A stretch of DNA of 7,376 nucleotides, taken from an uncultured Pseudomonadota bacterium. GTDB taxonomy: Bacteria; Pseudomonadota; Gammaproteobacteria; Burkholderiales; Rhodocyclaceae. Of this stretch, positions 1 to 7,153 are shown in pieces. The stretch is taken from contig CAJAHZ010000318.1 of the NCBI GenBank assembly GCA_903939665.1, forward strand, positions 1 to 7,376. Reading direction: 5' to 3'. The notes beneath the pieces were generated by a model. It saw nothing but the letters and a program-made list of their open reading frames with translations. It had not been told where the DNA came from and searched no databases. Position 1 is the first letter of the stretch. The number at the start of each line of letters is the position of its first letter. The position numbers and the translations under genes were made by a program.

Positions 1-115
1 GCTCGTCTATGAGTTCACTGACGACATGAAACCGATCCGCAGCTACTACCTGGGTGATGAGGAAGCGGCAAAAGCCGCAGCAGCAGCCGTTGCCAATCAA
101 GCCAGGGGCAAGTAA
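1..115 (+). CDS. gpmA: 2,3-bisphosphoglycerate-dependent phosphoglycerate mutase, C-terminal end (partial)
   Basis: This is the last 37 codons of a gene that begins before the window; base 1 belongs to a split codon, reading starts at base 2 and ends at TAA 113-115. The visible tail contains [10 protein letters not shown] followed by an Ala/Lys-rich end ([16 protein letters not shown]). That is the typical C-terminus of dPGM (GpmA), which interconverts 3- and 2-phosphoglycerate in cytoplasmic glycolysis and gluconeogenesis. The catalytic histidines lie upstream and cannot be checked. The cofactor-independent GpmI/GpmM enzyme does not end this way. The gene is followed by a palindromic intergenic repeat and then envC on the same strand. 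Identity rests on a short stretch, but the motif is distinctive. Confidence 0.85.
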   Translation, partial: LVYEFTDDMKPIRSYYLGDEEAAKAAAAAVANQARGK

Positions 116-133
116 GCCTGTGGTCAAGGCATC

Positions 134-297
134 AACTTCCAACGCCGAGGCGCGGAGGCCCAGAGTGAACGCAGAGAAAAACAAAAATCGCAGAGCGAGA
201 ACATTTTCGCTCTTTCGGCTTTTGACCTTCTCTGCGTTCCCTCTGCGTCTCTGTGCACAGAAGGAAATCCCCTTGGGGGACGCCTCTGCGGTAAGTT
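134..297. repeat. Imperfect palindromic intergenic repeat (CGCAGAG-type, REP/MITE-like)
   Basis: Nearly the whole gpmA-envC gap is one imperfect inverted repeat. Its core is a perfect 12-bp pair, GAACGCAGAGAA at 167-178 and its reverse complement at 228-239. Outside this, CAGAG 161-165 pairs with CTCTG 241-245, and 150-159 pairs imperfectly with 247-256. The ends are also inverted: 141-152 matches the complement of 281-292 at 10 of 12 positions, and AACTT 134-138 matches AAGTT 293-297. Inside is a small hairpin, GAGCGA 193-198 with TCGCTC 207-212. A further small hairpin (TCCCC 268-272 with GGGGA 276-280) sits in the right arm. CGCAGAG or CTCTGCG words recur several times. I recall similar CGCAGAG-rich palindromes in many proteobacterial genomes, but copy number here is unknown. 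As RNA it would fold and could stabilise or end the gpmA transcript. No clear target-site duplication is seen, so the exact borders are uncertain. Confidence 0.75.
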
Positions 298-298
298 T

Positions 299-1573
299 TT
301 GATTTACACGGTTGCACTTGGTTTGACGCTATCTCAGCCGGCATTCGCCGCCAAAGCAAAGAAACCCCCAACCCCTGCCACCGCAGAAGTCGCCGAGAAG
401 CAAAGTGACCTCAAGGATCTGCGCGGGCAGATCGAATCGCTGCGCAAAGACATGGCGGCAGCGGAGGGAACGCGCGCCGATGTCGCCGACCAGTTAAAGG
501 ACGCCGAACGCGAGATTTCGATCACTCAGCGCGACCTGCACCAGCTCGGCGGACAACGCGCCGGCCTGCAAGCGACACTGAAAGACCTTGGCGCCCAGTC
601 ACGCGACCTCGAAAACCGTCTGAACAGCCAGCAGAGCCAGCTTGAAAAACTCGTCTATCGGCAATACCTGCAGGGAAACCCCGACGCCTTGCGCCTGCTG
701 CTGAACGGCGACGACCCGAATCAACTGGCACGCGATCTGCACTATCTGTCCGCCATCGGCCACGCACGCAGCCAGCTTCTGCTCGAGATAGAAGCAACGT
801 TACTGCGCAAACAGGCGCTGACCGCCGACACGCAAGAGCGCGCGGAACAGCTGGCCGCCGTCGAGGCAAAACAAAAGGAACAACACGGCAAACTTGTTGC
901 CCAACGCGAGCATCGCAAAGCAACGCTGGAAAAAATATCGGCAAAAATCGCTTCGCAAAGACGTGAAATTGGCAGTTTGCAGCGCGACGAGAAGCGCCTC
1001 GCGCAACTCATTGAGCGACTGGCGAAGATTATTGCTGCCAAGCCCGCTCCGCGTCGTGAGGTCGCGCGCAAGACAGCACCGCACGCGACCGATGCGGAGG
1101 CGAACGGCACGGCACAGAGCAAGCCGTCGGTCGCGGAGATCGCCAACGAGCGCACGCCGGAAGCGATGCCGTCGGGTGATTTTGCCCGACTGAAGGGCAG
1201 TTTGCGCTTGCCGACAAAGGGGGCTGTAAGCAATCGCTTCGGCGCGCCGCGACAGGAAGGCAGCACCTGGAAAGGCCTGTTTATCCGCGCCGGCACGGGC
1301 AGCGAGGTAAAAGCGATCGCTGGAGGTCGCGTGGTATTTGCCGACTGGATGCGGGGATTCGGGAATTTATTGATCGTTGATCACGGAGACAGTTACCTGA
1401 CGATCTATGGCAACAACGATTCGCTGCTCAAACAGGTCGGCGATGCGGTGCGTGGTGGAGATACGGTAGCCTCTGTTGGCAACAGCGGTGGCAACCCGGA
1501 ATCCGGTTTATACTTTGAACTTCGTCATCTCGGGCAGCCGCTCGACCCACTCAAGTGGGTTAACGTTAAATGA
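299..1573 (+). CDS. envC: Murein hydrolase activator EnvC (coiled coil plus degenerate LytM/M23 domain)
   Basis: The 424-aa product is probably a periplasmic activator of AmiA/AmiB-type N-acetylmuramoyl-L-alanine amidases, which split septal peptidoglycan at division. Residues 1-17 look like a short signal peptide ending PAFA before AKAKK. Residues about 30-125 and 155-245 are heptad-rich, charged coiled coil. Residues about 248-295 form a low-complexity linker, and 300-424 a LytM domain. The zinc ligands are lost: the first motif reads TWKGLFI (324-330) instead of HxGxD, and the usual HxH reads GLY (403-405). The same degeneration (WKG..., LYFEIR) occurs in E. coli EnvC as I recall it, so this should be an activator rather than an active endopeptidase. 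The start is uncertain. TTG 299 is the first ATG/GTG/TTG start in this frame after the gpmA stop, it has no good Shine-Dalgarno sequence, and the n-region lacks Lys/Arg. The gap to ctpA is 22 nt, suggesting co-transcription. Confidence 0.88.
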   Translation: MIYTVALGLTLSQPAFAAKAKKPPTPATAEVAEKQSDLKDLRGQIESLRKDMAAAEGTRADVADQLKDAEREISITQRDLHQLGGQRAGLQATLKDLGAQSRDLENRLNSQQSQLEKLVYRQYLQGNPDALRLLLNGDDPNQLARDLHYLSAIGHARSQLLLEIEATLLRKQALTADTQERAEQLAAVEAKQKEQHGKLVAQREHRKATLEKISAKIASQRREIGSLQRDEKRLAQLIERLAKIIAAKPAPRREVARKTAPHATDAEANGTAQSKPSVAEIANERTPEAMPSGDFARLKGSLRLPTKGAVSNRFGAPRQEGSTWKGLFIRAGTGSEVKAIAGGRVVFADWMRGFGNLLIVDHGDSYLTIYGNNDSLLKQVGDAVRGGDTVASVGNSGGNPESGLYFELRHLGQPLDPLKWVNVK

Positions 1574-1595
1574 TGCCGGCATTGGAGTAATACAG

Positions 1596-3017
1596 ATGGG
1601 TAAGTGGAAACAGGCCGGCCTGATATGCGCCGGATTGGTTGGCGGCGTATTGATCAGCCTCCAATTTTCAGCAATGGCCGAAAAGGAGACCCGCACGGGA
1701 CTGCCGATTGAGGAGTTGCGCACCTTTGCCGAGGTATTCAACGCAATCAAGCAAGGCTACGTCGAGCCGATCGAAGACAAGAAGCTGATTACCCACGCGA
1801 TCAGCGGCATGCTGTCCAATCTCGACCCGCACTCCACCTACCTTGACGCTGATGCATTCAAGGATCTGCAGGTGGGCACGCAGGGCGAATTCGGCGGTCT
1901 GGGGATCGAAGTCGGCATGGAAGACGGCCTGGTCAAAGTCGTTTCACCGATCGAAGACACGCCAGCCTACCGCGCAGGCGTCAAGACCGGCGACCTGATC
2001 TACAAACTCGACGACACTCTGGTCAAAGGCCTGTCGCTCTCCGACGCGGTGAAACGTATGCGCGGCAAGCCGAAAACCCAGATCAAGCTGGGCATCCTGC
2101 GCAAGGGTGAAGCCAAGCCACTCGAACTGACGCTGATGCGCGAAGTCATCAAGGTGCAGAGCGTCAAGTCGAAGCTCATTGAAGAAGGCTACGGCTACCT
2201 GCGCGTCACCTCGTTCCAGGAGAATACGGCAGCGTCGGTGGTCAAGCATCTGAATGAACTCTACAAACCCGGCGCCCTCAAGGGTCTGGTGCTCGATCTG
2301 CGCAACGACCCGGGCGGCCTGCTGAATGGCGCGGTGGGCGTCTCGGCGGCTTTTCTGCCACAAAAGACGCTGGTCACTTCGACCGACGGCCGCACCGAGG
2401 ATGCCAAGCACCAATTCTTTGCCTCTCCCGAAGATTATCTGCGCGGCAGCAAGGAAGACTACATCAAGGATCTCCCGGCCGAGGCACGCAAAGTCCCGAT
2501 GATCGTTCTGGTCAACGGCGGATCGGCTTCGGCTTCCGAGATCGTCGCTGGCGCGCTGCAGGATCACAAACGCGCACTGGTGCTCGGCACGCAGACCTTC
2601 GGCAAGGGCTCGGTGCAAACCGTGCTGCCGCTGCCCGGCAATACGGCGATCAAACTGACCACGGCGCGTTACTACACGCCATCGGGTCGCTCGATCCAGG
2701 CCAAGGGCATCATTCCGGACATCGCGGTTGAAGAGACGGCCAATGGCACTTCGGGACAACGTCTGCGTGAGGCAGACCTCGAACACCACCTGACCAACGA
2801 CAAGGAAAAAGAAACCGCCAGCCCGGCCAAGGAAGCGCCGGTCAAGCCGCAAAGCAAGGCGCCCACCCCGGCCAAGCCCAAAGGCAGCAACGGCAAGGAT
2901 GGCGCCGACGAAGCCGCGGAACCGCCAAGCCGCGAACTGGCGTCGAAGAGCGACTACCAGCTCAGCCAGGCGCTAAACCTTCTCAAGGGTCTGCAGATCA
3001 TGCAGAATAGGCAATAA
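1596..3017 (+). CDS. ctpA: Carboxy-terminal processing protease, peptidase family S41 (CtpA)
   Basis: This is a 473-aa periplasmic serine protease that cleaves substrates near their C-termini; in related bacteria such enzymes control cell-wall hydrolases. Residues 7-27 form a signal peptide or membrane anchor after MGKWKQ. An N-terminal helical region (36-95) has the conserved LDPHSTYL. The PDZ domain spans about 96-182 (FGGLGIEV, then SPAYRAGVKTGD-like IEDTPAYRAGVKTGD). The S41 core spans about 190-380. By spacing against known CTPs, the catalytic residues are Ser312 in GGSASASE, Lys337 in TFGKGSVQ and Gln341. A Lys/Ala/Pro-rich stretch (about 402-446) precedes a predicted amphipathic tail, YQLSQALNLLKGLQ. 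I chose ATG 1596 because GGAG at 1584-1587 lies 8 nt upstream and the anchor follows at once; the longer frame back to 1476 runs inside envC. P. aeruginosa CtpA also lies beside an EnvC-like gene, which supports a cell-wall role. Confidence 0.95.
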   Translation: MGKWKQAGLICAGLVGGVLISLQFSAMAEKETRTGLPIEELRTFAEVFNAIKQGYVEPIEDKKLITHAISGMLSNLDPHSTYLDADAFKDLQVGTQGEFGGLGIEVGMEDGLVKVVSPIEDTPAYRAGVKTGDLIYKLDDTLVKGLSLSDAVKRMRGKPKTQIKLGILRKGEAKPLELTLMREVIKVQSVKSKLIEEGYGYLRVTSFQENTAASVVKHLNELYKPGALKGLVLDLRNDPGGLLNGAVGVSAAFLPQKTLVTSTDGRTEDAKHQFFASPEDYLRGSKEDYIKDLPAEARKVPMIVLVNGGSASASEIVAGALQDHKRALVLGTQTFGKGSVQTVLPLPGNTAIKLTTARYYTPSGRSIQAKGIIPDIAVEETANGTSGQRLREADLEHHLTNDKEKETASPAKEAPVKPQSKAPTPAKPKGSNGKDGADEAAEPPSRELASKSDYQLSQALNLLKGLQIMQNRQ

Positions 3018-3036
3018 GCCTAATACAGGAGGGGAC

Positions 3037-3462
3037 ATGAAACGACCGGTCGCAACACCTCACAAACCGGCACCGATCCGCAAGGAACGGAACATTCAGT
3101 TCGCCAAATTTCCACCGGGCCAGGTGCCTGAAGCTTCCGACTATCTCGGCAATCTTGAGCACCTGGAGGTCGAGCCGCGCAACGAACGGCGCGCCGTCGG
3201 CGTGGCCTACGATCTGCGCGAGCACTCGCTGCAAAGACTCGAAGGCACGCTTGAAGACAAGGGCTATCACCTCGACAACACGCTGATGAGCAAAATGATG
3301 CGGGCGCTCATCTACTATATCGAGGAAACCCAGTTGCACAACCTTGAGGCACCGGACCGCCCGCTCAAGAAATCCCAGAACGAAGCCTACGTCCACGCCT
3401 GGGAACGCCACCCGCATGGCGACCACGACGACACGCCGCCGGAGTGGCGGGAGTACAAATAG
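3037..3462 (+). CDS. Conserved-looking 141-aa protein of unknown function
   Basis: I do not recognise this protein with confidence. It is soluble, with no signal peptide or membrane segment. The N-terminus is basic and proline-rich (1-32). A middle block (about 52-104) reads as a short strand (AVGVAYD), a helix (LREHSLQRLEGTLEDKGYHLD) and a longer helix ending IYYIEETQLHN. The tail is rich in His, Asp and Trp (AWERHPHGDHDD, PPEWREY). The strand-helix pattern ending in GYHLDN resembles half of a ferredoxin-like or heavy-metal-associated fold, but there is no CxxC and indeed no cysteine at all, so this is only a guess. Translation is well supported: AGGAGG at 3027-3032 lies 4 nt before ATG 3037, and codon use is like the neighbours. 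It starts 19 nt after ctpA and ends 36 nt before moeB, so it is probably in their operon. Confidence 0.85.
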   Translation: MKRPVATPHKPAPIRKERNIQFAKFPPGQVPEASDYLGNLEHLEVEPRNERRAVGVAYDLREHSLQRLEGTLEDKGYHLDNTLMSKMMRALIYYIEETQLHNLEAPDRPLKKSQNEAYVHAWERHPHGDHDDTPPEWREYK

Positions 3463-3498
3463 AGGTTACCGCAGCATGACCAACGGGAATCCCCGGGG

Positions 3499-4248
3499 AT
3501 GAACGACGAACAACTGCTGCGCTACAGCCGCCATGTTTTGCTCGATCAGATCGGCATCGAAGGCCAGGAAAGAATCGTCAAGGCACATGCGCTGATCATC
3601 GGTGCTGGCGGCCTCGGCTCACCCGCTGCGCTCTATCTCGCATCGGCCGGCGTCGGTCGGATTACGCTGGCCGATGGCGATACGGTCGACCTGACCAACC
3701 TGCAGCGCCAGATACTCCACACGCAAGACCGCGTCGGCCAGCCTAAAGCGCTTTCCGGACAAGCGGCGCTGGGCCGCATCAATTCTGAAGTCATCGTCGA
3801 AGCCATCACCGAGCGACTGTCCGGCGAGCGCCTTGAAGCGCTGGTCGCCAGCGCCGATGTCGTTCTTGATTGCTGCGACAATTTTGCCACCCGTCACGCC
3901 GTCAATCGCGCCTGTGTGAAACACAAAACGCCACTGGTTTCGGGCGCGGCGATCCGGTTTGATGGGCAGCTTTCGGTGTTCGACTCACGGCGTGCCGACG
4001 CGCCCTGCTACCACTGCCTGTTTCCGGAAGGTGAAGACGTCGAGGAAGTTCGTTGCGCGGTGATGGGCGTCTTTGCGCCGCTCACGGGAATCATCGGTGC
4101 AATGCAGGCCGCCGAAGCGCTGAAACTGATCGTAGGAACCGGAGAGCCTGTCGTTGGCCGCCTGCTGCTGCTCGACGGCTTGTCGATGGAATGGCGCAGC
4201 GTGAAGTTTGGCAAGGATCCGAAATGCCCCGTTTGCGGCGCTAACTGA
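3499..4248 (+). CDS. moeB: MoeB/ThiF-family sulfur-carrier adenylyltransferase
   Basis: The 249-aa E1-like enzyme would use ATP to adenylate the C-terminal Gly-Gly of a small sulfur carrier (MoaD for molybdopterin, or ThiS-like for thiamine) in the cytoplasm. The nucleotide loop is GAGGLGSP at 35-42. Residues R11, D59, R70, K83 and D127 line up, with a constant offset of three, with E. coli MoeB R14, D62, R73, K86 and D130 as I recall them. Two CxxC pairs, C170/C173 and C243/C246, form the structural zinc site. C186 lies in the conserved RCAVMGVFAPLTGIIG segment. There is no C-terminal rhodanese domain, and the length matches E. coli MoeB. MoeB and ThiF cannot be separated from sequence alone, and no moa or thi genes are in view. 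The start at ATG 3499 is fixed by MNDEQLLRYSRH, typical of the family; its Shine-Dalgarno (GGGAA near 3485-3489) is weak. The last 8 bp overlap the end of ribD on the other strand. Confidence 0.92.
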   Translation: MNDEQLLRYSRHVLLDQIGIEGQERIVKAHALIIGAGGLGSPAALYLASAGVGRITLADGDTVDLTNLQRQILHTQDRVGQPKALSGQAALGRINSEVIVEAITERLSGERLEALVASADVVLDCCDNFATRHAVNRACVKHKTPLVSGAAIRFDGQLSVFDSRRADAPCYHCLFPEGEDVEEVRCAVMGVFAPLTGIIGAMQAAEALKLIVGTGEPVVGRLLLLDGLSMEWRSVKFGKDPKCPVCGAN

Positions 4249-5326
4249 AACGCGCCAACAGCCGCAGATCAGCGCCCACCAGGCGGGCATCGCGAATCGC
4301 CAAAGAGCGCTTGCCTTCCAGAGATTCCAGCGCCGGCAAATTGAACATCCCGCGCGCCGCATCACCAATCAGGCACGGCGCAAGATAGAGCAGCAACTCG
4401 TCGACGAGGCCTGCGCGCAACAGGGATCCATTCAGCTTGAACCCGGCTTCCGCATGCACTTCATTGAGACCGCGGCGCGCTAACGCCTCCATCAGGGCCG
4501 ACAGATCCACTTTCTCACCCGCTCCCGGCAACAACACGACCTCGGCACCGCGTTCGCGCAAGGCGGCGACCTTGGCGGCATCATCAACTGCCGCAGCAAC
4601 CAGAACACCGCCGCCGAGCAACAGCTTCGCATCGAGCGGCAATTCAAGACGGCTATCAACGACGACCTTCAAGGGCTGACGCGACGTATCGACACCGCGC
4701 ACATTGAGCTGCGGATCGTCGTCGCGCACCGTGCCAATGCCGGTCAGAATGGCGCAGGCGCGAGCCCGCCAGCGATGGCCATCCTGCCGAGCAGCCGGGC
4801 CGGTAATCCACTGGCTGATGCCATTATCGAGCGCCGTTTTACCGTCGAGGCTGGCCGCCAGCTTCATGCGCAGCCACGGTCGGCCACGCGTCATGCGTGC
4901 GACAAAACCGATATTGAGTTCTTGCGCTTCACTCAGCATCAAGCCGCAATCGGCCTGAATACCGGCCTTCCGGAGGCGCGCCAGGCCTGCGCCGGCGACT
5001 TGCGGATTGGGGTCCTGCATGGCGGCGACCACGCGCCTCACTTTGGCATCAATCAGCGCATCGGCGCAGGGCGGGGTACGCCCGTGATGACTGCAGGGCT
5101 CGAGGCTGACATAGACTGTGGCGCCGCTTGCCGCCTCGCCGGCTGCCTGGAGTGCGCTGATTTCAGCGTGCGCCTCGCCCGCGCGCCGATGCCAGCCTTC
5201 GCCGACAATCCGGCCATCCTTGACGATGACACAGCCGACGCGCGGATTTGGCGTGGTGCTGAACAGCCCTTGCTCGGCAAGGCGCAACGCACGCGCCATG
5301 AACTCGTGGTCGTTTGCGCTGAACAT
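4241..5326 (-). CDS. ribD: Bifunctional riboflavin biosynthesis deaminase/reductase RibD
   Basis: The 361-aa enzyme catalyses two successive cytoplasmic steps of riboflavin synthesis: deamination of diaminohydroxyphosphoribosylaminopyrimidine, then NADPH-dependent reduction of the ribosyl side chain. The N-terminal deaminase domain (1-145) has TPNPRVGCVIV, the zinc and proton-shuttle motif HAE (H53, E55) and PCSHHGRTPPC (C78, C87). The reductase domain (about 148-361) has LKLAASLDGKTA-like sequence (KLAASLDGKTA 155-165), TVRDDDPQLNVR and HAEAGFKLNGSLL; the usual EGG of that last motif is EAG here. Length is normal for RibD. ATG 5326 gives MFSANDHEFMARAL, in register with E. coli RibD; the Shine-Dalgarno is poor, and an internal ATG at codon 10 is possible but less likely. 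It starts 17 nt after nrdR stops and is the third gene of a glyA-nrdR-ribD unit. Other rib genes are expected further left but are not adjacent, because moeB converges on it. Confidence 0.96.
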   Translation of the reverse strand: MFSANDHEFMARALRLAEQGLFSTTPNPRVGCVIVKDGRIVGEGWHRRAGEAHAEISALQAAGEAASGATVYVSLEPCSHHGRTPPCADALIDAKVRRVVAAMQDPNPQVAGAGLARLRKAGIQADCGLMLSEAQELNIGFVARMTRGRPWLRMKLAASLDGKTALDNGISQWITGPAARQDGHRWRARACAILTGIGTVRDDDPQLNVRGVDTSRQPLKVVVDSRLELPLDAKLLLGGGVLVAAAVDDAAKVAALRERGAEVVLLPGAGEKVDLSALMEALARRGLNEVHAEAGFKLNGSLLRAGLVDELLLYLAPCLIGDAARGMFNLPALESLEGKRSLAIRDARLVGADLRLLARFS

Positions 5327-5343
5327 TGCGGCCAGTGGAGCGG

Positions 5344-5814
5344 TCAGCGGACTCGCCGCTGCGCGGGACGCGACACTTCGCGGATGAGATCAGAAAACTC
5401 ATCCACATCCTCGAAGTTGCGGTAGACCGAAGCGAAGCGAACGTAAGCCACTTTGTCGAGTTTCTTCAATTCGCGCATCACCATCTCGCCGACCTTTTCC
5501 GACGGGATTTCGCGCTCGCCAAGCGCCAGCAACTTTTCCTCGATACGCGAGATTGCCGCATCAACCAATTCAGTCGTTACCGGACGCTTGCGCAGCGAAA
5601 GCCACAGGCTGGCAGACAACTTGTCACGGTCAAAATCGACACGTGAGCCATTTTTCTTGACGACCTGCGGCAGGCGGATTTCTGCCCGCTCGTAAGTGGT
5701 AAAACGCTTGTCGCAATTCAGGCACCGGCGCCTGCGCCGGACAATATCACCGTCGTCGTTGATCCGGGTATCGGCGACGGTGGTTTCATCAGCAGCGCAG
5801 AACGGGCACTTCAT
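5344..5814 (-). CDS. nrdR: Transcriptional repressor NrdR
   Basis: The 156-aa protein is the Zn-ribbon/ATP-cone repressor that senses ATP and dATP and represses ribonucleotide reductase genes at NrdR boxes. The zinc ribbon uses CPFC (C3, C6) and CLNC (C31, C34), with the DNA-contacting RRRRRC run just before the second pair. The ATP-cone domain spans about 49-139 ([19 protein letters not shown] to [19 protein letters not shown]). These blocks are nearly invariant in the family, and the length is standard with a short basic tail (AQRRVR). It begins 6 nt after the glyA stop and ends 17 nt before ribD, so it should be translated from the glyA mRNA. The ribosome-binding site lies within the glyA end and is weak. 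The nrdR-ribD pairing is common in proteobacteria. I saw no NrdR box pair upstream of this operon and no ribonucleotide reductase gene in the window. Confidence 0.97.
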   Translation of the reverse strand: MKCPFCAADETTVADTRINDDGDIVRRRRRCLNCDKRFTTYERAEIRLPQVVKKNGSRVDFDRDKLSASLWLSLRKRPVTTELVDAAISRIEEKLLALGEREIPSEKVGEMVMRELKKLDKVAYVRFASVYRNFEDVDEFSDLIREVSRPAQRRVR

Positions 5815-5820
5815 CTTCGA

Positions 5821-7071
<1,251 letters not shown>

Positions 7072-7104
7072 CGTATGCCTCACAAAGCCTTGGGAAAAAC
7101 GGAA

Positions 7105-7113
7105 ATTGTAGCA
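7105..7113 (-). promoter_or_regulatory. Predicted extended -10 promoter of the glyA-nrdR-ribD unit
   Basis: On the minus strand the sequence reads TGCTACAAT: a -10 hexamer TACAAT (complement of 7105-7110) preceded by the TGn extension (7111-7113). This is one mismatch from TATAAT. Transcription would start near 7098, giving a leader of about 27 nt before ATG 7071. The -35 region at the usual distance (about 7128-7133, GCTGCG) is poor, as is common with extended -10 promoters. It lies in the only sizeable gap (82 bp) upstream of glyA. Prediction from sequence only. Confidence 0.55.
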
Positions 7114-7122
7114 CGCAGACAA

Positions 7123-7135
7123 CCGCTCGCAGCGG
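7123..7135. repeat. Short perfect inverted repeat at the glyA promoter -35 region
   Basis: CCGCT 7123-7127 and AGCGG 7131-7135 form a perfect 5-bp inverted repeat around CGC. It covers the expected -35 position of the glyA promoter, so it could be an operator half-site pair. It could also be a weak hairpin or chance in GC-rich DNA. It has no U-tract, so it is not a convincing terminator for the gene upstream. Confidence 0.3.
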
Positions 7136-7153
7136 CGACAACGCTCGGCAGGC

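Noticed and set aside
54..302. 82-codon plus-strand frame running from the gpmA tail through the repeat
   Set aside because: It begins inside gpmA in another frame and its product is just translated palindromic repeat, with no ribosome-binding site.
1476..1595. N-terminal extension of ctpA by 40 codons
   Set aside because: Most of it overlaps the LytM-coding part of envC in another frame, and it would bury the signal peptide that follows ATG 1596.
1944..2852. Long open frame on the minus strand across ctpA (302 codons)
   Set aside because: It lies wholly antisense to a well-supported S41 protease, has no recognisable motif, and is the expected shadow of GC-rich codon use.
3491..3498. CCCCGGGG palindrome before moeB as a possible terminator or operator
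   Set aside because: It has no loop or U-tract and is only 8 bp in GC-rich DNA, so there is no support for a function.
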